64,000 nt of DNA. Origin: Ruminococcus flavefaciens. GTDB taxonomy: Bacteria > Bacillota > Clostridia > Oscillospirales > Ruminococcaceae. A program made the position numbers and the translations under genes. Below are positions 44,040-52,997 of this stretch, piece by piece. Under the pieces are notes generated by a model. The model was not told the DNA's origin. It made no database searches and was given only the letters and a program-made list of their open reading frames with translations. The DNA lies in the NCBI GenBank assembly GCA_902777125.1, contig CACYSQ010000001.1, forward strand, positions 216,744 through 280,743, written 5' to 3'. Position 1 is the first letter of the stretch, and each line of letters starts with the position of its first letter.

Positions 44040-46049
44040 TTATTGTTCATCGGAAGCGAACTGGCTTTCGTGGCGTGTGAAGAAGTCGGTCCTCGGGGGG
44101 AGGAACTTCAGCTTATGACCGCTGCCGGTGAAGTATGTGAGCGGTTCGAGGATAGTATCCCACGACCATATCCTGTCATCGGCCTCGAGGTACTCGCGGA
44201 GCTTTTCGGTTCCGAACGGAGCCATAGGGTGAAGGAGAACGCCTGCGATACGGATAATGTAGAACAGGTTCGCGAGAGCCTGTTTCAGGGCTTCCTTGTC
44301 AGGGTATTCGCCTGTCAGAGCCTTAGCCATGTACTTGCTGCCGTTTCGGATATAGCTGTCGAGGACGTAGGTACACTGGTGGAACGCGAACTTGGACATA
44401 TGCCTCTCGTATTCGAGGACAGCCTTTTTCGCATCGGCGAGAAACTGTTCCTCCGGTGCATTATCAGGCATAATGCCGTCGAGCTCCTTCTGCGCGGTAT
44501 AGAAAGCCGTGCGTATCATACGGTTGTAGACGTTGGAGAGCAGGAGACCGTCCTTGACAACGGGGTCGGCGTCGTCGGGCTTTGCATCGGGATTGTAGGG
44601 CTTCGGCATGAAGCTTACCGAACGCTGTCCGAGACCGAGACCGAGCCAGTGCATACGGAGCTGCTCGGGAGTATAGTGCTCGAGGAGGTCGTCTGCCATA
44701 GGCGGCTTGACTGCACCTGAGCTCGAAGCCTTCTTGTCGAGGAACAGAATGTGGTGGTTAGCCACGATGACCGGCATCTGCAATTCACCCTCGGGCGGAT
44801 CAGCGGTCTTTTCGGCAGCTTCCTGCTGTGCCATCCACATTGCAGGCTCAGCAATGCCATAGAAGTAGATGTTGTCCTGACCGATGAACTGGTAAACGCC
44901 GGAGTCCTTGCTGCACCAGTAATTCTTCCATTCACTGCGGTCTCTGCCTATCTTTTCGAGGTAGGTCTGAGTGAACGAGATAGGTGCCCAGAGGGATTCA
45001 GGCCATACCCATACGGTAAGACCCTCCTCGCCGTCCATGACGGGTGCAGGTACGCCCCATTCGATGTTTCCGGTGAGGCGGAACGGAACGAGCGTCTTGC
45101 CGGTACGGTAGCGTATGCCGTTCTGAGTGAGTATGCGGCAGGCGTCATCGCAGTCGGAGAGAGTGGTGAACTGTATCGTGAACGAGGGCTTCTTGGGCTC
45201 CTCGAGGTACTCATGTGCCGGCATGGTATCGCGGAGGCTCATGTACTTCTCCTCGAATTCCCTCTTGACGTAGATAACCGGCGGCTTGAGGAATTCGTCG
45301 ATGGTCTTCCACACAACGGGACGGATATCCTTGCGCTTTTTCAGCTCCTCTATCCATTCCTTCATGAGCTGCTCGTAGTCGCGGAGCTTGAAGTACCAGT
45401 TTGTGACAGGTCTCATCGAGGGCTTCTCGCCTGTGAGGGTACTTACCGGATCGACCAGATTTTCGGGCATATACTGATGTCCGAGGTCGCATTCGTCAGC
45501 GTAGCCCTTCTCGGAGGTGCAGCCTTCAACGGGACATTTTCCGACGACCTGTCTGCCGTTGAGGAACATACCTGCCTTTTCGTCGTAGAACTGCATCGTG
45601 GAGATCTTGCTGAGCTGTCCCTTTTTGTAGAGGGAGCTTATGAACCAGTCAGTGACCTCGGCGTGAATCTCCTTTGAGCGTCCGAGACCGGAAGCTGCAA
45701 AGATATTGGGGGAGATTCCGTAGGCATCGAGGGTAGCCTGCTGCTTGTCGTGATTGCGCTGAACGAAGTCCTCGAGGGAGCCCTCAAATTCGCCCCTCTC
45801 GACCTTGAGACGCCAGCCCTCGGCGATAGGGGAGCCGTAGCAGTCGGTGCCGCCGACAAATACAACATTGTCCTTGCCTATCCTGTCGCGCATAAATCTT
45901 GCGAACGTATCGGCGAAAACGAACATTCCGCCTACATGACCGAAGTGGAGCTCCTTGTTACCGTAGGGCATACCTCCGGTGATAACGCATCTTTTCGGGA
46001 ATACCGGACGCGGTATCTCGAAGTTCTTTTTATCCTTATTGTCTGACAT
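44040..46049 (-). CDS. metG: Methionyl-tRNA synthetase with altered KMSKS motif
   Basis: This class I enzyme charges tRNA-Met. The 669-residue protein has the HIGH motif as HFGH (ELHFGHVGG, near residue 36), a zinc knuckle (GKCPVEGCTSEKGYADEC, about 171-190) and the class I core with WVWPESLWAP. The KMSKS loop reads KASSS in FLDKKASSSGAVKP (near residue 447), so the second lysine is missing. A helical anticodon-binding region follows; there is no C-terminal tRNA-binding OB domain. The start at 46049 has AGAGG upstream. It lies 79 bases after gltX with a palindrome between. Confidence 0.92.
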   Translation of the reverse strand: MSDNKDKKNFEIPRPVFPKRCVITGGMPYGNKELHFGHVGGMFVFADTFARFMRDRIGKDNVVFVGGTDCYGSPIAEGWRLKVERGEFEGSLEDFVQRNHDKQQATLDAYGISPNIFAASGLGRSKEIHAEVTDWFISSLYKKGQLSKISTMQFYDEKAGMFLNGRQVVGKCPVEGCTSEKGYADECDLGHQYMPENLVDPVSTLTGEKPSMRPVTNWYFKLRDYEQLMKEWIEELKKRKDIRPVVWKTIDEFLKPPVIYVKREFEEKYMSLRDTMPAHEYLEEPKKPSFTIQFTTLSDCDDACRILTQNGIRYRTGKTLVPFRLTGNIEWGVPAPVMDGEEGLTVWVWPESLWAPISFTQTYLEKIGRDRSEWKNYWCSKDSGVYQFIGQDNIYFYGIAEPAMWMAQQEAAEKTADPPEGELQMPVIVANHHILFLDKKASSSGAVKPPMADDLLEHYTPEQLRMHWLGLGLGQRSVSFMPKPYNPDAKPDDADPVVKDGLLLSNVYNRMIRTAFYTAQKELDGIMPDNAPEEQFLADAKKAVLEYERHMSKFAFHQCTYVLDSYIRNGSKYMAKALTGEYPDKEALKQALANLFYIIRIAGVLLHPMAPFGTEKLREYLEADDRIWSWDTILEPLTYFTGSGHKLKFLPPRTDFFTRHESQFASDEQ

Positions 46050-46083
46050 TTTATTTTCCTCTTTTTTCATTGATTTTTCGGGT

Positions 46084-46109
46084 GGGACGTCGAGGACGCC
46101 GTCCCCTAC
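46084..46109. repeat. Palindrome GGGACG ... CGTCCC between gltX and metG
   Basis: GGGACG (46084-46089) pairs with CGTCCC (46100-46105), followed by CTAC, as in the other GGGACG/CGTCCCCTAC elements of this window. Confidence 0.6.
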
Positions 46110-46127
46110 TGATTACATATCGCCGGT

Positions 46128-47762
46128 TCAGGCAAAAGCCTGAAGTCTTCTGCGGACGATGTCCTCGCCGAGAACGTGGCTTACCTCCCAGATATCGGGA
46201 GCATTTGCGTGACCTGTGAGGGCAATTCTCAGCATATTTGTGATGTGGACGATGCTGCCCCTGTAGAGCTCGGGGTTCTTCTTGAAATCCTTCGGCTTGA
46301 CTGCAAAGCCCATTTTCTCGGTTATAGCCTTGACCTTGTCGAACCATGCAGCGGAATCGTCGCTGTGGTCGTAGGTCGAAAGGTACTCGGCGAAGAACTC
46401 CTTGACGGTCGCCTCATCGCACTCCTCGGGCATCGGGTCGCTCACCTTGAAGGTCTCGTCGTAGTAGAAGCTCATGAAGTCGCAGGACTGCTTCCATGTT
46501 TCGAGGTCCTTACGCGGCTTTGCGGCATTCCTGCCGACATTGAGAGCCGCAAGTGTACGCTCGGGGTACTTCCTTATGAGCTCGGCGAAATCGTTCCTGT
46601 ACTCATCGCACCATGCGAGCCATTCCTCGCGGATTTTCTCGGCGGGCATCTTTCCGATGACGTTCTTGGAAATGTCGCGGAGCTTGTCCAGATCGACGAG
46701 AGCGCCTGAAATGGACATCTTCGAGAGGGAATAGGGGAACTCGCGGTAATCTGCATCAGGGTTGGCAATGCGCCACTCCTCGTAGTTGGAGTTGAGAACG
46801 GTCAGGAGGAACTCCCAGATAGCATCGGGACTGATACCCTCCTGCTGGTAGTAAGAGAGTGCGAGCTCAGGGTCTTTTCTCTTGGAGAGCTTGCGCTTGC
46901 CGGTGCCTTCGAGCTTCATGAGGGTAGCGGTATGGCAGTAAACGGGCTGTTTCCAGCCGAGTGCATTGAACAGCTCAACGTGCATCGGGAGGGACGAGAG
47001 CCATTCCTCGCCGCGGATAACGTGGGTCGAACGCATGAGGTGGTCGTCTATGACATGGGCGAAGTGGTAGGTGGGGATACCGTCGCTTTTGAGGAGGACG
47101 AAGTCCATATTATTGCGCGGCATCTCGACCTTTCCGCGGATAGCGTCCTCAACGGAGATGTATTCGTCGGTCTCAACGCCCTTGTAGCGGAGCACCCATT
47201 CCTTGCCCTCAGCGATGAGAGCCTTGGTCTCCTCGGGAGTGATATCGCGGTATTTGGCGTATTTACCGTAAACGCCGGGGTTCTCCTTAGCGGCAGTCTG
47301 CTGCTCGCGGAGAGCGTCTATCTCCTCGGCAGTGAGGAAGCAGGGGTAAGCAAGTCCGCGCTGCACGAGATGCTTTGCGAAGACATGGTAGATGTCCTTT
47401 CTCTGTCTCTGACGGTAGGGACCGTAGCTGCCGTTGTCGCCGTCGGAAACGGCACCCTCGTCGAAGTGGACGCCGAAATAGTTCATGGCGTTGATGACGG
47501 TCTCGACTGCACCCTCGACCTCGCGCTTATTGTCAGTGTCCTCGATACGGAGGTAGAAAACACCGCCGGACTGGTGGGCGATACGCTCACCTATCAGCGC
47601 ATTATAGAGGTTTCCGAGGTGAACGAAGCCTGTCGGGCTCGGACCTATACGGGTAACACAGGCACCCTCCGGGAGGCTGCGCTCGGGGAAGCGCTTCTCC
47701 ATATCCTCCGGAGAGGCGGTAACATCGGGGAAAAGAATATCAGCAAGCTGAAGATTATCCAT
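46128..47762 (-). CDS. gltX: Glutamyl-tRNA synthetase
   Basis: This class I enzyme charges tRNA-Glu. The 544-residue protein has the first signature RIGPSPTGFVHLGNL (HLGN for HIGH, near residue 45), YLRIEDTDNKRE, the KLSKR loop (near 302) and a helical C-terminal anticodon-binding region. The start at 47762 follows AAAGGTG; a GTG two codons earlier is possible. It has a perfect promoter and is probably cotranscribed with metG. Confidence 0.97.
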   Translation of the reverse strand: MDNLQLADILFPDVTASPEDMEKRFPERSLPEGACVTRIGPSPTGFVHLGNLYNALIGERIAHQSGGVFYLRIEDTDNKREVEGAVETVINAMNYFGVHFDEGAVSDGDNGSYGPYRQRQRKDIYHVFAKHLVQRGLAYPCFLTAEEIDALREQQTAAKENPGVYGKYAKYRDITPEETKALIAEGKEWVLRYKGVETDEYISVEDAIRGKVEMPRNNMDFVLLKSDGIPTYHFAHVIDDHLMRSTHVIRGEEWLSSLPMHVELFNALGWKQPVYCHTATLMKLEGTGKRKLSKRKDPELALSYYQQEGISPDAIWEFLLTVLNSNYEEWRIANPDADYREFPYSLSKMSISGALVDLDKLRDISKNVIGKMPAEKIREEWLAWCDEYRNDFAELIRKYPERTLAALNVGRNAAKPRKDLETWKQSCDFMSFYYDETFKVSDPMPEECDEATVKEFFAEYLSTYDHSDDSAAWFDKVKAITEKMGFAVKPKDFKKNPELYRGSIVHITNMLRIALTGHANAPDIWEVSHVLGEDIVRRRLQAFA

Positions 47763-47873
47763 AAACACACACCTTTCGATTTAGATGCAAAAAAATAAGG
47801 TGCAGGGGAGCAGATCTGAGATCTGCATATCTGCAAGGGCATATGAACAGAGTATAACGAATGCCTTCAATCC

Positions 47874-47902
47874 ATTATATCACATAGATCGAGGATTGTC
47901 AA
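47874..47902 (-). promoter_or_regulatory. Promoter of gltX-metG
   Basis: Minus strand TTGACA (47902-47897), 17 bases, TATAAT (47879-47874). No T-box leader was recognised in the roughly 100-base leader. Confidence 0.9.
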
Positions 47903-47926
47903 ATATTAAAGTTTGTCCGGCGCGGC

Positions 47927-47955
47927 TTGACAAGGAGACATTGTTGATGTATAAT
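47927..47955 (+). promoter_or_regulatory. Promoter of plsY and the MATE gene
   Basis: TTGACA (47927-47932), 17 bases, TATAAT (47950-47955). It is divergent from the gltX promoter; the -35 boxes are 24 bases apart. Confidence 0.85.
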
Positions 47956-48014
47956 CAATTGAGAAAATCCGCCCGCCGGGTTCTTATCCGAATGTAGCTG
48001 CATATACTTTATCA

Positions 48015-48683
48015 GTGCATTATGAACAGGAAAGCGGGTGGCTTGCTACGGAATATCTGTATATCGTGCTTATTGGCTATTTTCTGGGGAATATCAATCC
48101 TTCGTACATCATAGCGCGTATGCGCGGCTTTGATATCCGCAGCCGGGGCTCAGGCAATGCCGGTGCTTCAAACGCTGTCATCACGATGGGCAAGGGCGTC
48201 GGGCTTTTTTCGGCGCTTTTTGATATTTTCAAGGCGGCTTTTGCCTATATGGCTGCGGAGGCTCTGTTCCCGGACATAAGCATATCCGGTCTCCTTTCGG
48301 CAAGCAGCTGCGTGACGGGACATATCTTCCCGGTCTTCATGCGGTTCCGCGGAGGAAAGGGGCTTGCCTGCCTCGGCGGAATGATACTTGCGTACAGTCC
48401 GCAGGTATTTTTCGCGATGCTGACGGCAGAGCTGATGATCGCGGTCCTGCTTGATTATATCTGTATCGTACCGATAACCGGCTCTGTGATATTCACGGCA
48501 GTCTACGCCTTTACTGCGGGAAATGTCCCGGGAACGCTGATACTTGCCGGGATATCGCTCGTTATCCTCTTCAAGCATATACAGAACCTTGAACGCATAC
48601 GCAACGGCACGGAGATACATCTCAGCTTCCTCTGGCACAGGGACGAGGAGCTTGAACGTGTCCGCGGCAAGGACGGACAGTGA
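48015..48683 (+). CDS. plsY: Glycerol-3-phosphate acyltransferase, PlsY family
   Basis: This membrane enzyme moves an acyl chain from acyl phosphate to glycerol-3-phosphate, starting phospholipid synthesis. The 222-residue protein has YFLGNINPSYIIAR, SRGSGNAGASNA (motif 1), HIFPVFMRFRGGKG (motif 2) and HIQNLERIRNGTE (motif 3), with about five membrane helices. Start choice is weak: GTG 48015 has no ribosome site, and no better in-frame start lies nearer than GTG 48066, which sits inside the first helix. A second plsY copy elsewhere is possible. Confidence 0.88.
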   Translation: MHYEQESGWLATEYLYIVLIGYFLGNINPSYIIARMRGFDIRSRGSGNAGASNAVITMGKGVGLFSALFDIFKAAFAYMAAEALFPDISISGLLSASSCVTGHIFPVFMRFRGGKGLACLGGMILAYSPQVFFAMLTAELMIAVLLDYICIVPITGSVIFTAVYAFTAGNVPGTLILAGISLVILFKHIQNLERIRNGTEIHLSFLWHRDEELERVRGKDGQ

Positions 48684-48727
48684 CCAAATGATCCGTTATT
48701 TCCAGCTTCTAAGAAAGAAGGATATTA

Positions 48728-50107
48728 TTGCAAAAAACAAGGCAAAACGGCAGGACTGACCTCTGTGAAGGTCCTCTGCTGAAAAACATACTGACGTATA
48801 CGATACCAATAATACTTACCGGCATATTGCAGCTTCTCTTCAATGCTGCCGATCTCGTTGTTGTGGGACAGTACTGCGGAGATCTCTCCGTTGCTGCCGT
48901 CGGCGCTACCGGAGCACTCATAAACCTCATGATAAACCTGTTCATCGGGCTTTCGGTCGGAGCAGGCGTTACCGTTGCACACAATCTCGGTGCAGGCAAG
49001 GAGGAGGCTGTCCGACGGACGGTACACACTGCTATCCCGGCTGCCCTGATAAGCGGTATTTTCCTGACCGTGATAGGCGTGACCTTCTCGCACACATTCC
49101 TGAAGCTCATGGATACTCCCGATGAGGTCATAGGTCTCGCATCGGAGTATATGCGGATCTATTTCTGCGGCATAACGGCAAGTATGCTCTATAACTTCGG
49201 CGCTGCGATACTGAGAGCTGCCGGCGATACGAAAAGTCCGCTGTATTACCTCACTGCCGCCGGAATAGTAAACATTGCGCTGAACATAGTCTTTGTCCGC
49301 GTGTTCAATATGAACGTTGCCGGAGTCGCACTTGCAACTGCGGTCTCGCAGACGCTTTCCGCCGGAATGGTCATCATCAACCTCATGCGGCGTACTGACT
49401 GCTGCCGGCTCTCACTCCGGAAAATGCACATCTACCGCCGTCAGCTCAGCAGAATACTCAGCATAGGCTTTCCCGCAGGAGTTCAGGGCTCGCTTTTCTC
49501 GGTATCGAACGTCATTATACAGACCTCAGTCAATTCGTTCGGCTCGGTCGTGGTTTCCGGAAACTCCGCCGCTGCCAACATTGAGGGCTTCGTCTACACG
49601 ACCATGAACTCCTTCCAGCAGACAGCTCTCAACTTCACCGGACAGAACTACGGTGCCGGTAAATTCGACCGTATAAAGCGTACCGCTGCAATATGCCTGA
49701 TATCAGTTTTCGTCGCCGGACTTGCAGCAGGCTGCACGGTCTACGCCTTCGGAAGACAGCTCCTCTCGTTCTATATCCCCGGCTCGGACGAGTCCATAAA
49801 GTACGGCATGATAAGGCTCGCCTACATCTGCATACCTTACTTCCTATGCGGACTCATGGACGTTGCCACGGGACTTATACGCGGTCTCGGCTCGTCACTC
49901 CTGCCGATGATAATAACCGTTGTAGGCGTCTGCGGAATGCGTATCTGCTGGATATATACCGTGTTCAGGTCGGAGAGGTATCACTCGGTGCAAAGCCTGT
50001 ACATTTCCTACGCGATATCGTGGACGCTGACCTTCCTCACCGAGCTTGCGGTGTTCATCGTGCTCTACCGGAAGATGACACGGCGGAGACAGATGATGAG
50101 AAGGTGA
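48728..50107 (+). CDS. MATE-family efflux transporter
   Basis: The 459-residue protein has about 12 membrane helices and the MATE pattern (TIPIILTGILQLLFNAADLVVVG, HNLGAGKEE after helix 2, TALNFTGQNYGAG in the second half). It belongs to the DinF/NorM-like clostridial MATE proteins. The TTG start at 48728 follows GAAGGAT. It is 44 bases after plsY and shares its promoter. Confidence 0.92.
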   Translation: MQKTRQNGRTDLCEGPLLKNILTYTIPIILTGILQLLFNAADLVVVGQYCGDLSVAAVGATGALINLMINLFIGLSVGAGVTVAHNLGAGKEEAVRRTVHTAIPAALISGIFLTVIGVTFSHTFLKLMDTPDEVIGLASEYMRIYFCGITASMLYNFGAAILRAAGDTKSPLYYLTAAGIVNIALNIVFVRVFNMNVAGVALATAVSQTLSAGMVIINLMRRTDCCRLSLRKMHIYRRQLSRILSIGFPAGVQGSLFSVSNVIIQTSVNSFGSVVVSGNSAAANIEGFVYTTMNSFQQTALNFTGQNYGAGKFDRIKRTAAICLISVFVAGLAAGCTVYAFGRQLLSFYIPGSDESIKYGMIRLAYICIPYFLCGLMDVATGLIRGLGSSLLPMIITVVGVCGMRICWIYTVFRSERYHSVQSLYISYAISWTLTFLTELAVFIVLYRKMTRRRQMMRR

Positions 50108-50217
50108 ATGCCCGAAAAGCAAATATTTACCGATTATTAACAAATCCGGCGCTTTATAGTGCTATAATAGAATTGACCCGGCAAGGGTCAGATTACAGGA
50201 TCTAAGGACGTGTTGAT

Positions 50218-50621
50218 ATGACAAAAAGATTTATTGCACTTGCACTTTCACTCGTCTGCACCGCCGCATTGGCTTCATGTGGGGACAGCAGTGATTCGTC
50301 AAAATGGACGATTATTTTGGTTCGGCAATAAAGAATGACGGGACTCTTTATATGTGGGGATTGGGCGCATATGGTGAACTCGGACAAGAAGAAGAAAAGA
50401 GGAAGAAAAGTGAACAGGAAAAGGGAAAAAACGCAACAGAAAGCTATTCTCCTGTAAAGGTATTGGATAATATCGAAGCTGTTTCATTTGGATCGCATCA
50501 TGTGGTAGCATTGACGAAGGACGGAAATATATATACATGGGGAGATAACGATGAAGGGCAGTTAGGTGACGGAACAGATAATTCAAGCTATACTCCCGTC
50601 AAAGTCAATATCCCTCAATAA
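50218..50621 (+). pseudogene. Remnant of an RCC1-repeat lipoprotein gene
   Basis: ATG 50218, with TAAGGA upstream, opens a lipoprotein signal peptide (MTKRFIALALSLVCTAALAS then Cys). After about 30 residues the frame runs into a stop (50329-50331). In another frame, from about 50304, RCC1-type repeats follow (SAIKNDGTLYMWGLGAYGELG and ALTKDGNIYTWGDNDEGQLGDGT) up to 50621. Intact RCC1 proteins have about seven repeats; here two remain. A frameshift near 50300 and loss of most repeats explain this. Sequencing error at the junction is the alternative. Confidence 0.7.
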
Positions 50622-50630
50622 TAATTCTAA

Positions 50631-50662
50631 GACCGCCCACGGAAAACGGGCGGTCGCTTTTT
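50631..50662 (+). terminator. Terminator after the RCC1 remnant
   Basis: GACCGCCC and GGGCGGTC pair, followed by GCTTTTT. Confidence 0.85.
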
Positions 50663-50710
50663 CCCGGAGTTATGTGGGGGGATTTCTCAACAATTTTTAC
50701 AAAACGGCTA

Positions 50711-50739
50711 TTGACAACCGGACAGATATGTGCTATAGT
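50711..50739 (+). promoter_or_regulatory. Promoter of the phosphonate operon
   Basis: TTGACA (50711-50716), 17 bases, TATAGT (50734-50739), giving a leader of about 70 bases. Confidence 0.8.
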
Positions 50740-50759
50740 ATATTTGTTCCAAATTCAGA

Positions 50760-50795
50760 GGCACAGCCTGTATTCTGAACAGGACTGTGCCTTTT
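50760..50795 (+). promoter_or_regulatory. Terminator-like hairpin in the phosphonate operon leader
   Basis: GGCACAG-CCTG ... CAGG-A-CTGTGCC forms an 11-pair stem with one bulged A, followed by TTTT. It lies between the promoter and the first gene, so it could attenuate the operon. Confidence 0.6.
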
Positions 50796-50815
50796 CTGCA
50801 TCAAGGAGGCTTTTT

Positions 50816-51706
50816 ATGAGCATCACACGCAAACAGTTCGACATTCTCGATGTTCTCGCAGCCCAGTCCGAGCCGCTCACACAGCGCCAGCTCGAGGAAA
50901 AAACGGGCTATTCTCTCGGCACTATCAACCGCACTGTCAAGGAACTCTCGGAGCTCGGCTTCGTTTCCGAGGGCAGCATAACTCCGGCAGGTCTCACTGC
51001 CCTTGAACCCTACCGCGTAAAGCGAGCCGTGTTCATTGCGGCAGGCTTCGGCAGCAGACTTGTTCCCGTAACGCTGAATACTCCTAAGCCGCTCGTAAGG
51101 GTGAACGGCAAGCGCCTCATCGACGGCCTTATAGACGCGGTACTTGCGGCAGGCATCGACGAGATATACATTGTCAGAGGCTACCTCGCAGAGCAGTTCG
51201 ACCAGCTCCTCTACAAGTACCCGATGATAAAATTCATAGAAAATCCGGCGTTCAACGAGGCGAACAACATCTCCTCGGCGATGTGTGCGAGGTATCTTCT
51301 CAGCAATGCCTACGTTCTCGAGGCTGATCTCCTCATAAAGAACCCGCTCATCATAAAGAAGTACAACTACACCTCGAACTTCCTCGGCATCATGAAGGAC
51401 CGCACTGACGACTGGTGCCTCATGCTCCGCGACGGCTTCATCTGCGAGGAAAAGGTCGGCGGTCTGAACTGTCACCAGATGGTCGGAATATCCTACTGGA
51501 ACGAGGCTGACGGCAGAAAGCTTTCCGACCACATCAAGCAGGCTTACGATATGCCCGGCGGCAAGGAGTTCTACTGGGAACAGGTGCCGCTGAAGGTGTT
51601 CAAGAACGAATACAAGGTAGCCGTCCGCGACTGTCAGGACGAGGATATCGTGGAGATAGACACCTTCCGCGAGCTCAAGGCTATCGACAAATCCTATGAC
51701 GTTTAA
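50816..51706 (+). CDS. Winged-helix/nucleotidyltransferase fusion (PntC/LicC-like)
   Basis: The 296-residue protein joins an N-terminal winged helix-turn-helix (residues 1-62; EPLTQRQLEEKTGYSLGTIN) to a nucleotidyltransferase of the LicC/PntC type (about 66-290), with AVFIAAGFGSRLVPVT and TPKPLVRVNGK for nucleotide binding, and LEADLLIKN for metal. Placed first in the AEP gene set, it is likely the CTP:2-aminoethylphosphonate cytidylyltransferase that makes CMP-AEP. The winged helix may give autoregulation. ATG 50816 follows AAGGAGG. The AEP transaminase starts 11 bases after it. Confidence 0.85.
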   Translation: MSITRKQFDILDVLAAQSEPLTQRQLEEKTGYSLGTINRTVKELSELGFVSEGSITPAGLTALEPYRVKRAVFIAAGFGSRLVPVTLNTPKPLVRVNGKRLIDGLIDAVLAAGIDEIYIVRGYLAEQFDQLLYKYPMIKFIENPAFNEANNISSAMCARYLLSNAYVLEADLLIKNPLIIKKYNYTSNFLGIMKDRTDDWCLMLRDGFICEEKVGGLNCHQMVGISYWNEADGRKLSDHIKQAYDMPGGKEFYWEQVPLKVFKNEYKVAVRDCQDEDIVEIDTFRELKAIDKSYDV

Positions 51707-51717
51707 GGAGGCTCATT

Positions 51718-52851
51718 ATGGAAGCTATAAAGAGAAACATACTGCTCAATCCCGGTCCCTCGACAACTACCGATACCGTAAAGTACGCTCAGGTCGTACC
51801 GGATATATGTCCGCGTGAAAAGGACTTCGGCGGTCTCATGAAGGGACTCCGCGAGGACCTCGTAAAGATCGTTCACGGCGACCTCGACAAGTACACCTCC
51901 GTGCTTTTCTGCGGTTCAGGCACTATCAATATCGACGTCTGCATAAACTCACTCCTGCCTGAGGGCAAGAAGGTGCTCGTTGTGGACAACGGCGCTTACA
52001 GCACAAGAGCCGTTGAGGTCTGCCAGTTCTACGGACTGCCGCACATCGACCTCAAATTTCCCGTTGACGAGCGTCCCGACCTCGCAGTTGTTGAAAAGAC
52101 GCTGAAAGAAAATCCGGACATCGCACTCGTTCACACCACCCACAACGAGACCGGCACTGGTATACTCAACCCTATCCGTGAGATAGGCGCTCTCGCCCAC
52201 AAGTACGGCGCTGTGTTCACGGTCGATACCACTTCGACCTACGCTATGCGTCCTATCGACATCGAAAAGGACAACATCGACTTCTGCATGGCTTCCGCTC
52301 AGAAGGGTCTCATGGCTTTCACGGGACTTTCCTTCGTAGTCGGAAACAGAGCGATCATCGAGAAGTCAAAGGACTACCCCAAGCGCTCATACTACTGCAA
52401 TCTGTGGCTCCAGTACGACTTCTTTGAGCGTACCGGCGAGATGCACTTCACTCCGCCTGTTCAGACTATCTACTCCACCATTCAGGCTCTCAAGGAATAC
52501 TGGGCTGAGGGCGAGGAAGCCAAGTGGGCGCGTCACACAAGAGTGTTCAACGCTATCAACAGGGGACTGGACGAGCTCGGCTTCCGTCAGGTGATAAAGC
52601 CTGAGTGGAGAGCAGGACTGGTTTCCTCCGCTATCTATCCGGACGATCCCAACTGGAGCTTCGAGGCGGTTCACGACTATTGCTACGAACGCGGCTTCAC
52701 TATCTATCCCGGAAAGATATCCACCACGAATACGTTCAGATTATGCGCTCTCGGAGCTATCGACGAGGCTGATATAGCGGACTTCTTCAAGGTATTCCGC
52801 GAGGCGCTTGAAAAGAACAATATTGCTGTACCCGTAAAATACAACGATTGA
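51718..52851 (+). CDS. 2-aminoethylphosphonate transaminase (PhnW-like)
   Basis: This 377-residue class V PLP enzyme converts phosphonoacetaldehyde to 2-aminoethylphosphonate, most likely in the biosynthetic direction here. It has LLNPGPSTTTDTVK at the N-terminus, CGSGTINIDVCIN, HNETGTGILNPI, VDTTSTYAM and the PLP lysine in SAQKGLMAFTGLSFVVG (near residue 195). AAGGAGG precedes ATG. It sits between the nucleotidyltransferase and the PEP mutase genes, with a repeat element after it. Confidence 0.92.
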   Translation: MEAIKRNILLNPGPSTTTDTVKYAQVVPDICPREKDFGGLMKGLREDLVKIVHGDLDKYTSVLFCGSGTINIDVCINSLLPEGKKVLVVDNGAYSTRAVEVCQFYGLPHIDLKFPVDERPDLAVVEKTLKENPDIALVHTTHNETGTGILNPIREIGALAHKYGAVFTVDTTSTYAMRPIDIEKDNIDFCMASAQKGLMAFTGLSFVVGNRAIIEKSKDYPKRSYYCNLWLQYDFFERTGEMHFTPPVQTIYSTIQALKEYWAEGEEAKWARHTRVFNAINRGLDELGFRQVIKPEWRAGLVSSAIYPDDPNWSFEAVHDYCYERGFTIYPGKISTTNTFRLCALGAIDEADIADFFKVFREALEKNNIAVPVKYND

Positions 52852-52872
52852 TAAAGTTAATAGAACTAACAG

Positions 52873-52962
52873 TGTAGGGGCGGGCGTCCTCTCCCGCCCT
52901 CCAAAAAGCCGAACAGCAAAGCACCGGGAGGGTGAGGGACGCCGAGGGCGGCGTCCCCTACA
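52873..52962. repeat. Palindromic element with GTGTAGGGGC / TCCCCTACA ends
   Basis: About 90 bases, bounded by TGTAGGGGC and GTCCCCTACA, with internal GGGCGTC/GACGCC arms. It sits inside the phosphonate operon between the transaminase and the PEP mutase genes and belongs to the TAGGGG repeat family. Confidence 0.7.
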
Positions 52963-52997
52963 GGATCAACAACTAAACAAGGAGAATTGGAAGAATA

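Noticed and set aside
47769-47873. T-box leader of gltX or lysS
   Set aside because: No specifier loop or TGGNACCGCG box could be found in the short leaders.
47785-47997. 70-codon frame upstream of plsY
   Set aside because: It covers both divergent promoters and has no ribosome site.
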